From the NCBI RefSeq assembly GCF_003674095.1, contig NZ_RDBF01000005.1, positions 1-64,000 on the forward strand: a stretch of 64,000 nucleotides of DNA, in the 5' to 3' direction. Positions within the stretch are counted from its first letter, which is position 1. Each line of letters begins with the position of its first letter. A program made the position numbers and the translations under genes. The DNA is from Aeromicrobium phragmitis (GTDB lineage: Bacteria > Actinomycetota > Actinomycetes > Propionibacteriales > Nocardioidaceae). Shown here piece by piece: positions 1 to 10,790 of this stretch. The notes beneath the pieces are model-generated. The model was not told the origin of the DNA and ran no database searches. It saw nothing but the letters and a program-made list of their open reading frames with translations.

Positions 1-2470
1 GGCGCCGGATCGGATCGGCGTAACCGAGGGCATCGTCGAGTACCACGGGGGCGCCGGACTCCTCGCTCACCAGACGGGCAGTGGCGACGCGCCCGAGCAC
101 CCCGAGCTGTTCGCGAGCACCTCCGGACAGCGACGAGAACGGGACGGTCCGGCCGTCGAGCGTACGGCTCACGATCGCGAGGTCGTCGCTGATCTCGACA
201 TCGAACCCCTCGCCGAAGACCGTCCGGCCGAGGTCGACGATGGCCTCGCGGAAGGGGCGCACATAGCGCTGGCGCGCCCGCTGCGCGTGCTCGGCGAGCG
301 TGGTGTGGAGACGTCGCGCGGCTCTCGCCCGGGCGTCCATCGACGCCCAGCGCCGTTCGAGATCGGCGACCTGCTCCGCGGCGCGGTTGGCCGCGTCCTG
401 CAGGCCGTCGCGCCCGAGCAGCTCCAGTTGAGCGTCCACGCCGACGAGTTCTTCGGCCAGCTGCTGGGCCCGGCGCTCCGTTGACCCGAGCACCTCCTCG
501 GCGGTGGCGAGGTCGGCGGCGATCTGGTCGGCGCCGTGCTCGCGCAAGTCGCGGTCGAGGGCCTCGACGGTCGCGAGTGCCTGAATCCGGGCCTCGTCGG
601 CACGTTCGAGCGCTGCGGCGACGTCGTCGTCGCTCGCCTCCGCCCGCGCCGCGTCCAGCGCCGCCGCGGCCCGATCGAGGCGTGCCGCGGCCTGCGCCAC
701 GTCGGCACCGGCCGAGACGACGCGGTCGCGTAGCGCCTGCGCCACCGCCGCCCGGCGAGCGCGCTCCTCGCGCGCCTGCTGCGAGTCCCGGACCACGTGC
801 TCGTACCGCTGCTTGGCCAACTCGTGGGCGGCACGCGCCTCGTTGACCTCGGGAACGTCGTCGACCTGCGAACGCCGCTGGTCCAGTGCCGCGACGTCGG
901 CGGCGAGCTCCGCCTCCGTGGCGCCGTCGAGCGCGGCCCGCAGCTCGGCGGTGGCGCTGTCGACCTGACGCTGTGCTTCGTCGCGCTGGGCGGCCCGCCC
1001 GCGGGCATCGTCGAGATCGGTGGCCCCGACCTGGGCGAGGAGCCGTTCGTAGGCCCGCCGCGCCTGCTCGGCATCGTCCGCGCGCTCGGCGATCTCGGCG
1101 TCCGGCGCGACCGTGACGCGAACACCGTCGGCGACCTCGACCACCGTGGTGCGCAGCGCCGCCATCTCGGCGGTGTCGCCGGCCAGCGGCGCGCCGTCGA
1201 CGGTGGGGATCGCCTCGCCGAGTCGTTCGATGCGGACCTGGGGTGCGCCCGCGAGGCTCCGCGCCTCCGCCGTACGCCACTGCGTGTGGGCGTCGCCGAT
1301 CGCGGTCAAGACGTCCGCGGTGACCGAGTGCTGCGCCAGCGTCTCGGACGCCTCCGTGAGGCACTGCACGGCGGCGCGAGCCCGATCGAGCCGTTCCTTG
1401 GCGCGCCGCCACTCGGACTCCGCACGCGCCGCGTCGAGCCGGGCGGCAGCGTCGTCGAGCGCCTCGCGCGCCGCGTCGATCGCCCCGTCCGGGTCGCCCG
1501 GCACCGGGCGGGCTTCCAGCTCCTCGAGTTCGGCCTGCGCTGCGGCGGCCGCCTCCTCGGCTTGGCTGAGCGCCTGCTCGGCGGCCTCGAACTCCTGGAG
1601 CAACTCGCTGCGCCGCTGCTGAGCCCGCCGCGCGGCGAGAGCGCTCTGGTCGGCGCCATGGGCGACCTGCCGTGCCTCGCGGCACTCGTCGCGCAGCTGG
1701 TCGAGCGCGTCGGAACGGTCGCGCAGGCTCTGTGCCTCCTTGCGCTGCTCGGCAAGTTCGACCGCGAGATCGTCGCGCCGCAACCGCAGCCGCTCGTGCT
1801 TCTCCACGAGGCGTGCGACGTTCTCGACCTCCGCCTGGGCCTCGCGCTCGCGAGCGACGGCGGCGTCGAGCGCGTCCCGTAGCCGGGCGTAGTCGCCGGT
1901 GGGCCGGCCCGTCGCGGTGAAGTACGTGAGGTACTCCGCCTCGACCCGATCCAGCACATCGGCATGGACCTCGGCCCCCTCGCCGGCGTCGCGCTCGGCG
2001 AGCGCGAGGTGCAGCGGTTCGAGATCCGCGAGCACCGGCTGATCCAGCGGCTGTCCCTGGACGAGATGGAGGGCGCGCCACAACTCGGCGTCCACCGTCT
2101 CGGCGAAGATGGCCGAGGCCCGGTCGTGTGCGGCGTCGCCGGTGTGGCTCTCCGGACGCGGGGCGTGAACGGTGAGCCGGGTCGTGCCCTTGCGTCCGAA
2201 GGTCTTGGCGTACACGAGGTGATACGGCCCGCTGCGCACCTCGATCTCGACGCGCGGGTCGGCCTGGACGTGCGTGGGCCGGACCGCCCGGACGTCGGCA
2301 GCCTGGGACGACGCCTTGAAGTCGCGCACGAGACGGAGCGCTTCGGCGATGGAGGACTTGCCGGCCTCGTTGGGGCCCTCCACCAGGGTGATGCCGCGCT
2401 CGGCGAAGACGATCTCCCGCGGCCCTTCGATGCCCCGGAAGTTCTCCAGGACCATCCGCAGCAACCTCAT
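1..2470 (-). CDS. SbcC/YhaN-like AAA+ ATPase of DNA repair (3' end cut by window edge)
   Basis: Large SMC-like ATPase expected to work with the SbcD-type nuclease beside it in processing DNA ends and hairpins. Translating from the ATG at 2470 gives an N-terminus MRLLRMVLENFRGIEG and a Walker A GPNEAGKSS near residue 37. The middle is a long Ala/Arg/Glu-rich stretch typical of coiled-coil arms. In the same frame, close to the left edge, lie the ABC signature LSGGAREQ (about 105-130) and a Walker B VVLDDALGY (about 35-60), so almost the whole protein is present. The start overlaps the stop of the nuclease gene (ATGA), indicating translational coupling. The compact size (over 820 aa) and N-terminus could equally suit the YhaN branch of the family. 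Confidence 0.85.
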   Translation of the reverse strand, partial: MRLLRMVLENFRGIEGPREIVFAERGITLVEGPNEAGKSSIAEALRLVRDFKASSQAADVRAVRPTHVQADPRVEIEVRSGPYHLVYAKTFGRKGTTRLTVHAPRPESHTGDAAHDRASAIFAETVDAELWRALHLVQGQPLDQPVLADLEPLHLALAERDAGEGAEVHADVLDRVEAEYLTYFTATGRPTGDYARLRDALDAAVAREREAQAEVENVARLVEKHERLRLRRDDLAVELAEQRKEAQSLRDRSDALDQLRDECREARQVAHGADQSALAARRAQQRRSELLQEFEAAEQALSQAEEAAAAAQAELEELEARPVPGDPDGAIDAAREALDDAAARLDAARAESEWRRAKERLDRARAAVQCLTEASETLAQHSVTADVLTAIGDAHTQWRTAEARSLAGAPQVRIERLGEAIPTVDGAPLAGDTAEMAALRTTVVEVADGVRVTVAPDAEIAERADDAEQARRAYERLLAQVGATDLDDARGRAAQRDEAQRQVDSATAELRAALDGATEAELAADVAALDQRRSQVDDVPEVNEARAAHELAKQRYEHVVRDSQQAREERARRAAVAQALRDRVVSAGADVAQAAARLDRAAAALDAARAEASDDDVAAALERADEARIQALATVEALDRDLREHGADQIAADLATAEEVLGSTERRAQQLAEELVGVDAQLELLGRDGLQDAANRAAEQVADLERRWASMDARARAARRLHTTLAEHAQRARQRYVRPFREAIVDLGRTVFGEGFDVEISDDLAIVSRTLDGRTVPFSSLSGGAREQLGVLGRVATARLVSEESGAPVVLDDALGYADPIRR

Positions 2471-3597
2471 GCGCGCCCCCGCGTGGGCCCGCCGACCAGA
2501 CGGTAGAGCAGCCCCAGCGCGTCGCGCGCCTCCTGGGCGTGCTCGGTGTCGAGTTGGGCCACGAGATCGTCGACGGCGTCGGCGGCGAAGCCGGTGAGGC
2601 CGAGGTCGCGGAACTCCTCGTCGTCGGGCCGGACGGCGAGGTCGCTGTGCCGCTCCCACACACGGACGGCGGCGAACCGATCGGCACTCTGCTCCACCAA
2701 CGAGTCGAGACGCGCCTTCTGGCCCACGGTGAGCGTGCCGGTCAGCACCAGGCGCACCGCGGTGAGGTGCTTGTCCTCGACCTCCTCGAGTGCGGTCTCG
2801 AGCAGCTCGAGGTCCTGCGGCCCGTCGAGCGGAGCCTCCAACGTGAGGAACGACCATCGGCCGACCCGCACGGGGGTGACGGCGACCTCGTGCGAGGCGT
2901 CGTCGATCTCGACGACCAGGACGTGGCCGGGATCGGTCTCGCGATGGCGCGTGACCTCCGGCGTTCCGGGGTACCAGAGCCGGGGCGCGACCTCGGTGCA
3001 CGAGTGCCGGTCGCCGAGGATCGCGACGTCGACGCGCCGGTCCGCGAGCGCCTGCTCGAGCCCGTCTCGGTCGATCAACGCGGGATCGGCGCGATCGATG
3101 CCGAGCAGCCCGCCGTGGCCGACCAGGATGCGGAGGCGATCGGGGTCGGGTCGGACCTCCGCGAGCGCGTCGGCGACCAGGTCATTGAGCGGGAACTTGG
3201 TGAACCAGGGCGCGGCCACCACGTCGACGCCCTCGGCGACCGGCTGGAGGCCCGGCGTCTCGAGGACGTGCACGTGATCGGGTCGGGCCTCGACGAACTC
3301 ACGGGACCGGTAGATGCTGGACGCGTCCAGCGGATCGTGGTTGCCCGGAAGCAGGTACACCGGCACGCTCCACTCCCGCAGGGCGTCGAACGCACGCGCC
3401 ACCACGGAGCGGTGGAGTTGGTTCGCGTCGAACACGTCGCCGGCGACGACCACGAAATCGGCGTCGTGCTCGCGGGCGACGTCGCCGACCCGCCGCAGCA
3501 CCTCGATGCGGTCCTGCGCGAAGCGGGCCCGCGCCTCGTCGGGCAGAAAGGCCGCCGGCATCCCCAGTTGCCAGTCGGCGGTGGCCACGAAGCGCAT
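2467..3597 (-). CDS. SbcD-like metallophosphoesterase (DNA repair exonuclease)
   Basis: Calcineurin-like phosphoesterase, 376 aa, predicted nuclease subunit of an SbcCD/Mre11-Rad50-type complex. The N-terminus MRFVATADWQLG carries the first metal motif (here DWQLG rather than the usual DxHLG). It is followed by VVAGDVFDANQ (GDxxD), a PGNHDPLD motif (GNHD) and a later ILVGHGGLLG and LGDRHS (GDxH). All four metal-binding blocks are therefore present. The frame is open much further upstream, but that part is antisense to three forward genes; the ATG at 3597 aligns with the family N-terminus. It shares a divergent promoter region of about 70 bp with the forward membrane protein gene. Confidence 0.9.
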   Translation of the reverse strand: MRFVATADWQLGMPAAFLPDEARARFAQDRIEVLRRVGDVAREHDADFVVVAGDVFDANQLHRSVVARAFDALREWSVPVYLLPGNHDPLDASSIYRSREFVEARPDHVHVLETPGLQPVAEGVDVVAAPWFTKFPLNDLVADALAEVRPDPDRLRILVGHGGLLGIDRADPALIDRDGLEQALADRRVDVAILGDRHSCTEVAPRLWYPGTPEVTRHRETDPGHVLVVEIDDASHEVAVTPVRVGRWSFLTLEAPLDGPQDLELLETALEEVEDKHLTAVRLVLTGTLTVGQKARLDSLVEQSADRFAAVRVWERHSDLAVRPDDEEFRDLGLTGFAADAVDDLVAQLDTEHAQEARDALGLLYRLVGGPTRGRA

Positions 3598-3667
3598 GTC
3601 TCGACGATAACCAGCGGCACGGACAGAACTGGGCAGGCGCGTTGCAGCCCTCGCTAGTGTCGAGGTC

Positions 3668-4330
3668 ATGGCGCGCAAAGGGATCTTCGGCGAGCTGTCG
3701 GCGCTCCAGCTCGTCGCCGGCGCACTGGCCGCGATGACCTCCGCCTGGCTCGCCTCCTGGCTCGGCGTGGCGGGCACCCTCATCGGCGCGGCGGTCGGCA
3801 GCGTCGTCGCCGGTACCGCCTCGACGCTGTACTCGGCGAGCCTGCAGCGCGGCATCGAGCGCAGCAAGACCCTGCTGGTCACCGAGCAGGGCAGCGTCGT
3901 CGAAGGTGCGTCCCAAGGCGAGGAGTCCGTCGTCGAGGCCGATGCCGTCGCCGACGACGATCCGGCGACGGCGTCGGACCGGGCGGCGCTGCTGTCCCGC
4001 GTGAACTGGAAGACGGTCGCGCTGGTGAGTGTCGCCACCTTGCTCATCGCGGTCGCCGTGATCGGCGCGTACGAGGTGGTCAGCGGCAGGTCGTTCGGCA
4101 ACGAGTCGAACTCGCGCATCGTGCCCAGCAGCGTGACGCGCGACGGCGATGCCACGCCGCAGGGGCCAGACGCGCCGGCACCGACCCCGACCACGACGAC
4201 CGGCCCCGACGACCCCGATCCCGGCCCCACACCCACGCCCTCGGTCACCCCCTCGCAGGAACCGACCGCCGAGGCCCCGGAGGCGCCGACCCCCGCACCG
4301 ACGCCCGGGGAATCTTCGCCGCTCCCCTGA
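3668..4330 (+). CDS. Membrane protein with Pro/Thr-rich tail, function unknown
   Basis: 220 aa protein that I do not recognise by name. A hydrophobic Gly/Ala-rich region at residues 12-52 could form one long or two short membrane helices. An acidic stretch follows (about 75-105), then a clear single helix at about 116-136. The last 60 residues are rich in Pro, Thr and acidic residues and look like an unstructured extracytoplasmic tail. A -10-like TAGTGT lies at 3655-3660, seven bases before the ATG, which suggests a leaderless transcript. A short TPR protein gene follows 32 bp later on the same strand, perhaps in one operon. Confidence 0.75.
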   Translation: MARKGIFGELSALQLVAGALAAMTSAWLASWLGVAGTLIGAAVGSVVAGTASTLYSASLQRGIERSKTLLVTEQGSVVEGASQGEESVVEADAVADDDPATASDRAALLSRVNWKTVALVSVATLLIAVAVIGAYEVVSGRSFGNESNSRIVPSSVTRDGDATPQGPDAPAPTPTTTTGPDDPDPGPTPTPSVTPSQEPTAEAPEAPTPAPTPGESSPLP

Positions 4331-4362
4331 CGTTGAGCCAGTCGAGCCTGGAAGGAGGCGCT

Positions 4363-4767
4363 GTGACCATCTACATGAAGCCCACCCTGACCGACGAGAA
4401 GATCGCCGCGATGGACCTGTTCGACGCCTTCCGCCTGGCCGAAGAGCTCCTGGAGTCGCGGTACCCCCGCGAGGCCGCCCGAGTCCTCGGCCCGGTGTTG
4501 GAGGCCGAGCCCTCCAACGCCGCCGCCTGGGAGCTGTACGGACGCGCTCAGTTCGCCGCGGCGCTCCTCAAGCCCGCCGAGGACGCGTTCCGCCGCCTCG
4601 TCGAACTCGAGCCCACCAGCGCGTGGGCGCAGACCGCGCTCGGGCTGACCCTCGACCGGCAGAGCCGTCACCGCGAGGGCGCGCTCCATCACCGGATCGC
4701 GGCGGCCATGGGCGCCAACGAGCGCGATGCCACCCGCGTCGAGCTCGTGGACAAGCCGATCGTCTGA
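4363..4767 (+). CDS. Tetratricopeptide repeat protein
   Basis: Small all-helical protein of 134 aa. Two consecutive helix-turn-helix units (around residues 25-90) show the TPR pattern, for example the pair AAAWELYGRAQFAAA and SAWAQTALGLTLDRQ with the characteristic W, G, Y and A spacing. Such proteins act as protein-binding scaffolds; the partner is unknown. I chose the GTG at 4363 because AGGAGG at 4353-4358 lies just before it. A TTG at 4333 and an ATG at 4375 are in-frame alternatives. The gene ends three bases before the GTG of the M50-type protease gene, so the two are probably co-transcribed. Confidence 0.8.
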   Translation: MTIYMKPTLTDEKIAAMDLFDAFRLAEELLESRYPREAARVLGPVLEAEPSNAAAWELYGRAQFAAALLKPAEDAFRRLVELEPTSAWAQTALGLTLDRQSRHREGALHHRIAAAMGANERDATRVELVDKPIV

Positions 4768-4770
4768 TCG

Positions 4771-6623
<1,853 letters not shown>

Positions 6624-6635
6624 GAGGATGCAGGC

Positions 6636-7370
6636 ATGAGTTCGCAGGCAACCTCACCAAAACCTGCCGTGCGCTTCGCGTCGCGCGGTTCCTCGCACTA
6701 CGACGTCGCGCTGGCGATGTTCTGCGTCGTCCTCATCGTCTCGAACATCGCCGCCACGAAGGGCATCGAGGTCGGCAGCGGCAGCCTCGCGCTCGGACCG
6801 GTCCAGCTCTGGCCGATCGTCACCGACGGCGGAGCGATCCTGTTCCCGGTCGCCTACATCCTCGGCGACGTCATCGGTGAGGTCTACGGCTTCGCGGCGG
6901 CGCGCCGCGCGATCGTCGTCGGCTTCGCCATGGCGGTCCTCGCCTCCGTGACGTTCTGGCTCGTGCAGCACGCCCCGGCCGCCTCGTTCTACGAGAACCA
7001 GGCGGCATTCGAGTCCGTCGTCGGGCCCGTCGCGCAGATCGTCCTCGCGAGCCTCGCCGGCTACGTCGTCGGGCAGTTCCTCAATGCGTGGGTGCTCGTC
7101 GCGATGAAGCGCCGCACCGCGGAGAAGGGCCTCGTCGCCCGTCTCATCGCTTCGACCGGCGTGGGCGAGATCGCCGACACCCTGATCTTCTGCGCGATCG
7201 CCGCCACGGCCATCGGCATCGACTCCTTCGGCGTCTTCCTCAACTATTTCGTGGTGGGCGTGCTGTTCAAGGTGGCGGTCGAGATCGCCGTCATGCCGGT
7301 CACCGTCGCCGTGATCGGCTGGCTCAAGCGGCGCGAACCGACGTACTGGGACGCGAGGACCGCGGCATGA
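6636..7370 (+). CDS. yhhQ: Queuosine precursor transporter (VUT/YhhQ family)
   Basis: Integral membrane protein of 244 aa with about six hydrophobic segments. The VUT-family landmarks are visible: VLIVSNIAATKG in helix 1, VAYILGDVIGEVYGF (conserved acidic residues in a membrane helix) and VGEIADTLIFCAIA near residue 180. Family members import queuine or preQ0/preQ1. Its position 12 bp after tgt supports that role. Its stop overlaps the start of the following flavoprotein gene (ATGA), so translation of the two is probably coupled. No queuosine biosynthesis gene (queC, queD, queE, queF) is seen nearby. Confidence 0.92.
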   Translation: MSSQATSPKPAVRFASRGSSHYDVALAMFCVVLIVSNIAATKGIEVGSGSLALGPVQLWPIVTDGGAILFPVAYILGDVIGEVYGFAAARRAIVVGFAMAVLASVTFWLVQHAPAASFYENQAAFESVVGPVAQIVLASLAGYVVGQFLNAWVLVAMKRRTAEKGLVARLIASTGVGEIADTLIFCAIAATAIGIDSFGVFLNYFVVGVLFKVAVEIAVMPVTVAVIGWLKRREPTYWDARTAA

Positions 7371-8611
7371 CCTTGCCCGCCTCGACCGATGTGCTCGTCG
7401 TCGGCGCCGGCCCCGCCGGATCGGCGGCCGCCGCGTGGACGGCGCGGCTCGGACTCGACACCGTCATCGCGGACGCCGCTCGCTTCCCCCGCGACAAGAC
7501 CTGCGGCGACGGCCTCACCCCCCGTGCCATCGCCGAACTCGACCGGCTGGGGCTCGGCGACTGGGTGCGCGGCCACACGGTCAACCGGGGTCTGCGTGCG
7601 GCCGGATTCGGTCAGGAACTGCTGCTCCCCTGGCCCGGCGGCTCCCTGCCCGATCACGGGTCGGCCGTCCCGCGTACCGAGCTCGACGATCGGATCTTCC
7701 GCACCGCGCTGACCGCCGGGGCCCGGCCTGTGGAGGGCGCCCGCGCCGTCGACGCCGTCCGCGACGAGCGCGGTCGGGTGACCGAGGTGGTGTTCCAGCT
7801 CGGACCGGACAAGCGGGAGCACCGTGTCGCCTGTCGGCGGCTCGTCGTCGCCGACGGCGTCCGCTCTCCGCTGGGTCGCGTCCTCGGCCGCGAGTGGCAC
7901 CGCGAGACGGCGTACGGCGTGGCGGGCCGCAGCTACGTCAAGTCCGGGCGGAGCGACGACCCGTGGATCTCCTCGCACCTGGAACTGCGGGGCGAGGACG
8001 GTGAGATTCTCCCCGGGTACGGCTGGATCTTCCCGCTCGGCGACGGCGAGGTGAACCTCGGCGTCGGCGCGCTCGCTACCGCCAAGCGGCCCGCGAGCGT
8101 GCAGATCCGTCCACTGATGGAGTACTACGCCGGGCTCCGCCGCCAGGAGTGGGACCTGCGCGCCGACCTGCGCCTGCCGACCTCGGCGCTGCTGCCGATG
8201 GGCGGCGCCGTCTCCGGTGTCGCCGGCCCCAACTGGGCCCTCATCGGGGACGCCGCCGGCTGCGTCAATCCGCTCAATGGCGAGGGCATCGACTACGGTC
8301 TGGAAACGGGGCGCGAGGTCGCCGAGCTCCTGGCCGCCGGTGGCGATCCCACATCCTGGCCGGCGTTGATGACGGCCCGCTACGGCGAGGCGTTCTCGAT
8401 CGCCCGCCGTCTCGCCGGCCTCATCACCGTCCCCCGGCTGCTGCCCACCCTCGGTCCGCTCGGCATGCGCAGCCACGCGTTGATGACGATCGCCCTGCGG
8501 GTCATGGGCAACCTCGTGACCGATGAGGACCGCGACGCCGTCGCACGGGTCTGGCGCTGGGCCGGCCGCCGGTCGATCGCGCTCGACGAGCGTCCCCCGT
8601 TCAGCGACTGA
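7367..8611 (+). CDS. Geranylgeranyl reductase family FAD-dependent oxidoreductase (MenJ-like)
   Basis: 414 aa flavoprotein expected to reduce double bonds of isoprenoid chains, for example those of menaquinone or geranylgeranyl lipids. The dinucleotide-binding motif VVGAGPAGSAAA begins at residue 11. The family signature DKTCGDGLTPRA follows at about 44, and the second FAD motif GDAAGCVNPLNGEGIDYG sits near residue 294. The ATG at 7367 overlaps the transporter stop. Mycobacterial MenJ, a menaquinone reductase, belongs to this family; assigning menaquinone as substrate here is inference, as no quinone biosynthesis gene is in the window. Confidence 0.88.
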   Translation: MTLPASTDVLVVGAGPAGSAAAAWTARLGLDTVIADAARFPRDKTCGDGLTPRAIAELDRLGLGDWVRGHTVNRGLRAAGFGQELLLPWPGGSLPDHGSAVPRTELDDRIFRTALTAGARPVEGARAVDAVRDERGRVTEVVFQLGPDKREHRVACRRLVVADGVRSPLGRVLGREWHRETAYGVAGRSYVKSGRSDDPWISSHLELRGEDGEILPGYGWIFPLGDGEVNLGVGALATAKRPASVQIRPLMEYYAGLRRQEWDLRADLRLPTSALLPMGGAVSGVAGPNWALIGDAAGCVNPLNGEGIDYGLETGREVAELLAAGGDPTSWPALMTARYGEAFSIARRLAGLITVPRLLPTLGPLGMRSHALMTIALRVMGNLVTDEDRDAVARVWRWAGRRSIALDERPPFSD

Positions 8612-8645
8612 GCCGCTTCCAGCGGTGCGCAGTAGCGTGGACGAC

Positions 8646-9470
8646 ATGACGACTTCGCCGCTGCTGGAACTGAACGACGGCCACCGCATGCCCCAGGTGG
8701 GCTTCGGCACCTACAGCATCGCCGACCCCGACACCTTCGTCGCCGCCATCGAGGCGGGCTATCGGCTACTGGACACGGCCAAGCGCTACGAGAACGAGGA
8801 GCAGGTCGGTCAGGGCATCGCCGCATCGGCGGTGCCGCGCGAGGAGCTCTTCGTGACTACGAAGGTCCCCGGCGACGACCAGGGCTACGACAGCACGCTC
8901 GCGTCGCTCGAGGGCTCCCTGGAGCGGCTCGGGCTCGACGACGTCGATCTGTACCTCATCCACTGGCCGCTCCCCCGAGTCGATCGGTACGTCGACACCT
9001 GGCGGGCGATGATCGAGCTGCGCGAGCGTGGGCTCACGCGCTCCATCGGCGTCTCGAACTTCCTTCCCGAGCATCTGGACCGCCTGGTCGAGGAGACGGG
9101 CGTCGTGCCTGCGGTCAACCAGGTCGAGCTGCACCCGTACTTCCCGCAGGCCGAGCAGCGCGCGGCCGATGCCGAACGCGGCATCGTCACCCAGAGCTGG
9201 AGCCCGCTGGGCCGCAAGTCCGATCTCCTTGATCATCCGACGATCCGGGCGATCGCCGAGAAGCACGACGTCGATCCCGGTCGCGTCGTGCTGCGCTGGC
9301 ACGTGCAGCTGGGCGTTGCCCCGATCCCCAAGTCCGCGACGCCGGATCGCTTCCGCGGCAACCTCGACATGTTCTCGTTCGAGCTGGACAGCGAGGACAT
9401 GGACCGCATCGCCGACCTGGACCACGGCGGCCGCATCGGCGGCGATCCCCGGACCCACGAGGAGTTCTGA
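8646..9470 (+). CDS. Aldo/keto reductase
   Basis: NADPH-dependent carbonyl reductase of 274 aa, the usual size for the family. The catalytic tetrad is visible: Asp43 (LLDTAKRYENE), Tyr48, Lys73 (TTKVP) and His106 (LIHWPLP). The signature GVSNFLPEHL and the C-terminal cofactor motif IPKSATPDR are also present. The protein resembles 2,5-diketo-gluconate reductase-type AKRs; the substrate is not predictable. A TAGCGT hexamer at 8633-8638 ends seven bases before the ATG, pointing to a leaderless transcript. The gene is followed directly by the repeat cluster. Confidence 0.9.
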   Translation: MTTSPLLELNDGHRMPQVGFGTYSIADPDTFVAAIEAGYRLLDTAKRYENEEQVGQGIAASAVPREELFVTTKVPGDDQGYDSTLASLEGSLERLGLDDVDLYLIHWPLPRVDRYVDTWRAMIELRERGLTRSIGVSNFLPEHLDRLVEETGVVPAVNQVELHPYFPQAEQRAADAERGIVTQSWSPLGRKSDLLDHPTIRAIAEKHDVDPGRVVLRWHVQLGVAPIPKSATPDRFRGNLDMFSFELDSEDMDRIADLDHGGRIGGDPRTHEEF

Positions 9471-9494
9471 TTAGCAGGTCGAGGAGGCCGGCCG

Positions 9495-9862
9495 TTGGTG
9501 GTCGAGTAGTGAGGCCGGCCACGGCCGAACGTTCCCGGTTCTTGGTGGTCGAGTAGTGAGGCCGGCCACGGCCGAACGTATCGAGACCACCCCCACCCCG
9601 ACAGGTCTCGATACGCCCCTCGTCCCCCGGGACCACTCGACCACCTAACCCGGCCGTTGGTGGTCGAGTAGCAGCGAGCCCTGCGAACCAACCCGGCCGT
9701 TGGTGGTCGAGTAGTGAGGCCGGCCACGGCCGAACGTATCGAGACCACGCCCACCCCGACAGGCTGAATACGCCCCTCGACCCTCGGGGCTACCCAACCA
9801 CCTAACCCGCTCATTGGTGGTCGAGTAGCAGCGAGCTCTGCGAGCCGCGTATCGAGACCACG
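9495..9862. repeat. Cluster of seven interspersed palindromic repeat copies
   Basis: The 450 bp between the aldo/keto reductase and exonuclease III genes holds repeated copies of an element that begins TTGGTGGTCGAGTAG and, when complete, ends CGTATCGAGACCAC. Copies on the plus strand start at about 9495 (truncated), 9542, 9657 (truncated), 9700 and 9814; inverted, more degenerate copies lie at about 9604-9645 and 9761-9803. Two variants of the middle occur: TGAGGCCGGCCACGGCCGAA and CAGCGAGC(C/T)CTGCGA. Ends of an element are partly complementary, so each can fold as a hairpin, and a direct plus an inverted copy can pair over most of their length. No convincing gene lies here. Confidence 0.9.
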
Positions 9863-9923
9863 TCGCGTCATTGGCCCGCGAGTACCCGGCCGCGGTGTCG
9901 GGGGCGGCCGGTAGCCTCGCCAC

Positions 9924-10730
9924 GTGCTTCGCATCGCCACCATCAACGTCAACGGAATCCGCGCCGCCCTCCGCAAGGGCATGCAACCCTGGCTCGACGA
10001 GGCCGACGCCGACGTCGTGACGCTGCAGGAGGTGCGCTGCCCCGACGAGCTCGTCCACGAGTTGTTGGATGGTTCGGGGTACACGATCGCGCACACCGAG
10101 GCCGCCGCCAAGGGGCGCGCAGGAGTCGCGGTGCTCAGCAGGCTGCCCGTGACGGCCACCCGAATCGGCAACGGCGACGTGTACTTCGACGATGCCGGGC
10201 GCTGGATCGAGGCCGACATCGCCCTGCCCGACGGCAGCACGCTCACCGCGGCGTCCGTCTACGTGCACTCGGGTGAGGCCGGCACACCGCGCCAGGACGA
10301 CAAGTACCGGTTCCTGGACCAGATGACCACCCGCATGCAGGAGCTGACCGCCACGGGCAACCACGCGGTCATCACCGGCGACCTCAACGTCGGCCACACC
10401 GAGCGCGACATCAAGAACTGGAAGGGCAACCGCACCAAGGCCGGCTTCCTGCCCGAGGAACGCGCCTACTTCGACCGCTTCTTTGGCGAGCTCGGCTGGG
10501 TCGACGTGCACCGCATGCTGGCCGGCGACGTCGACGGCCCCTACACGTGGTGGTCGATGCGCGGGCAGGCGTTCGACAACGACACCGGCTGGCGGATCGA
10601 CTATCAGATCGCCACCCACGAGCTGGCCCAGGCGGCCAAGACGGCCCGGGTCGACCGCGCCCCGAGCTGGGGTGAGCGCTGGTCGGACCACGCGCCCCTC
10701 GTCGTCGACTACATGCTCGACGGCGCGTGA
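9924..10730 (+). CDS. xthA: Exodeoxyribonuclease III
   Basis: AP endonuclease and 3'-5' exonuclease of base excision repair, 268 aa, the normal family length. Visible active-site blocks are TINVNGIRAA (Asn at residue 8-10), LQEVRC with metal-binding Glu36, TGDLNVGH around 151-157, and the C-terminal WSDHAPLVVD with the catalytic Asp-His pair near 255-256. The gene starts with GTG at 9924; TAGCCT at 9912-9917 lies six bases before it and is a likely -10 for a leaderless transcript. It ends just before a strong hairpin shared with the convergent protease gene. Confidence 0.95.
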   Translation: MLRIATINVNGIRAALRKGMQPWLDEADADVVTLQEVRCPDELVHELLDGSGYTIAHTEAAAKGRAGVAVLSRLPVTATRIGNGDVYFDDAGRWIEADIALPDGSTLTAASVYVHSGEAGTPRQDDKYRFLDQMTTRMQELTATGNHAVITGDLNVGHTERDIKNWKGNRTKAGFLPEERAYFDRFFGELGWVDVHRMLAGDVDGPYTWWSMRGQAFDNDTGWRIDYQIATHELAQAAKTARVDRAPSWGERWSDHAPLVVDYMLDGA

Positions 10731-10737
10731 GCATGGC

Positions 10738-10776
10738 GAAGGGGGCGCGCCGTCCCCCCGGATGCGCGCCCCCTTC
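10738..10776. terminator. Bidirectional terminator hairpin between xthA and the M6 protease
   Basis: A perfect 13 bp stem, GAAGGGGGCGCGC (10738-10750) with its complement (10764-10776), encloses a 13-base loop. It lies between two convergent stop codons (10730 and 10791). There is no long U-run, as is common in actinobacteria. Confidence 0.85.
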
Positions 10777-10790
10777 GGTTCAGGGGAAGG

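Noticed and set aside
9495-9862. CRISPR array
   Set aside because: Copies are in both orientations, have unequal spacing and no unique spacers, and no cas gene is present.
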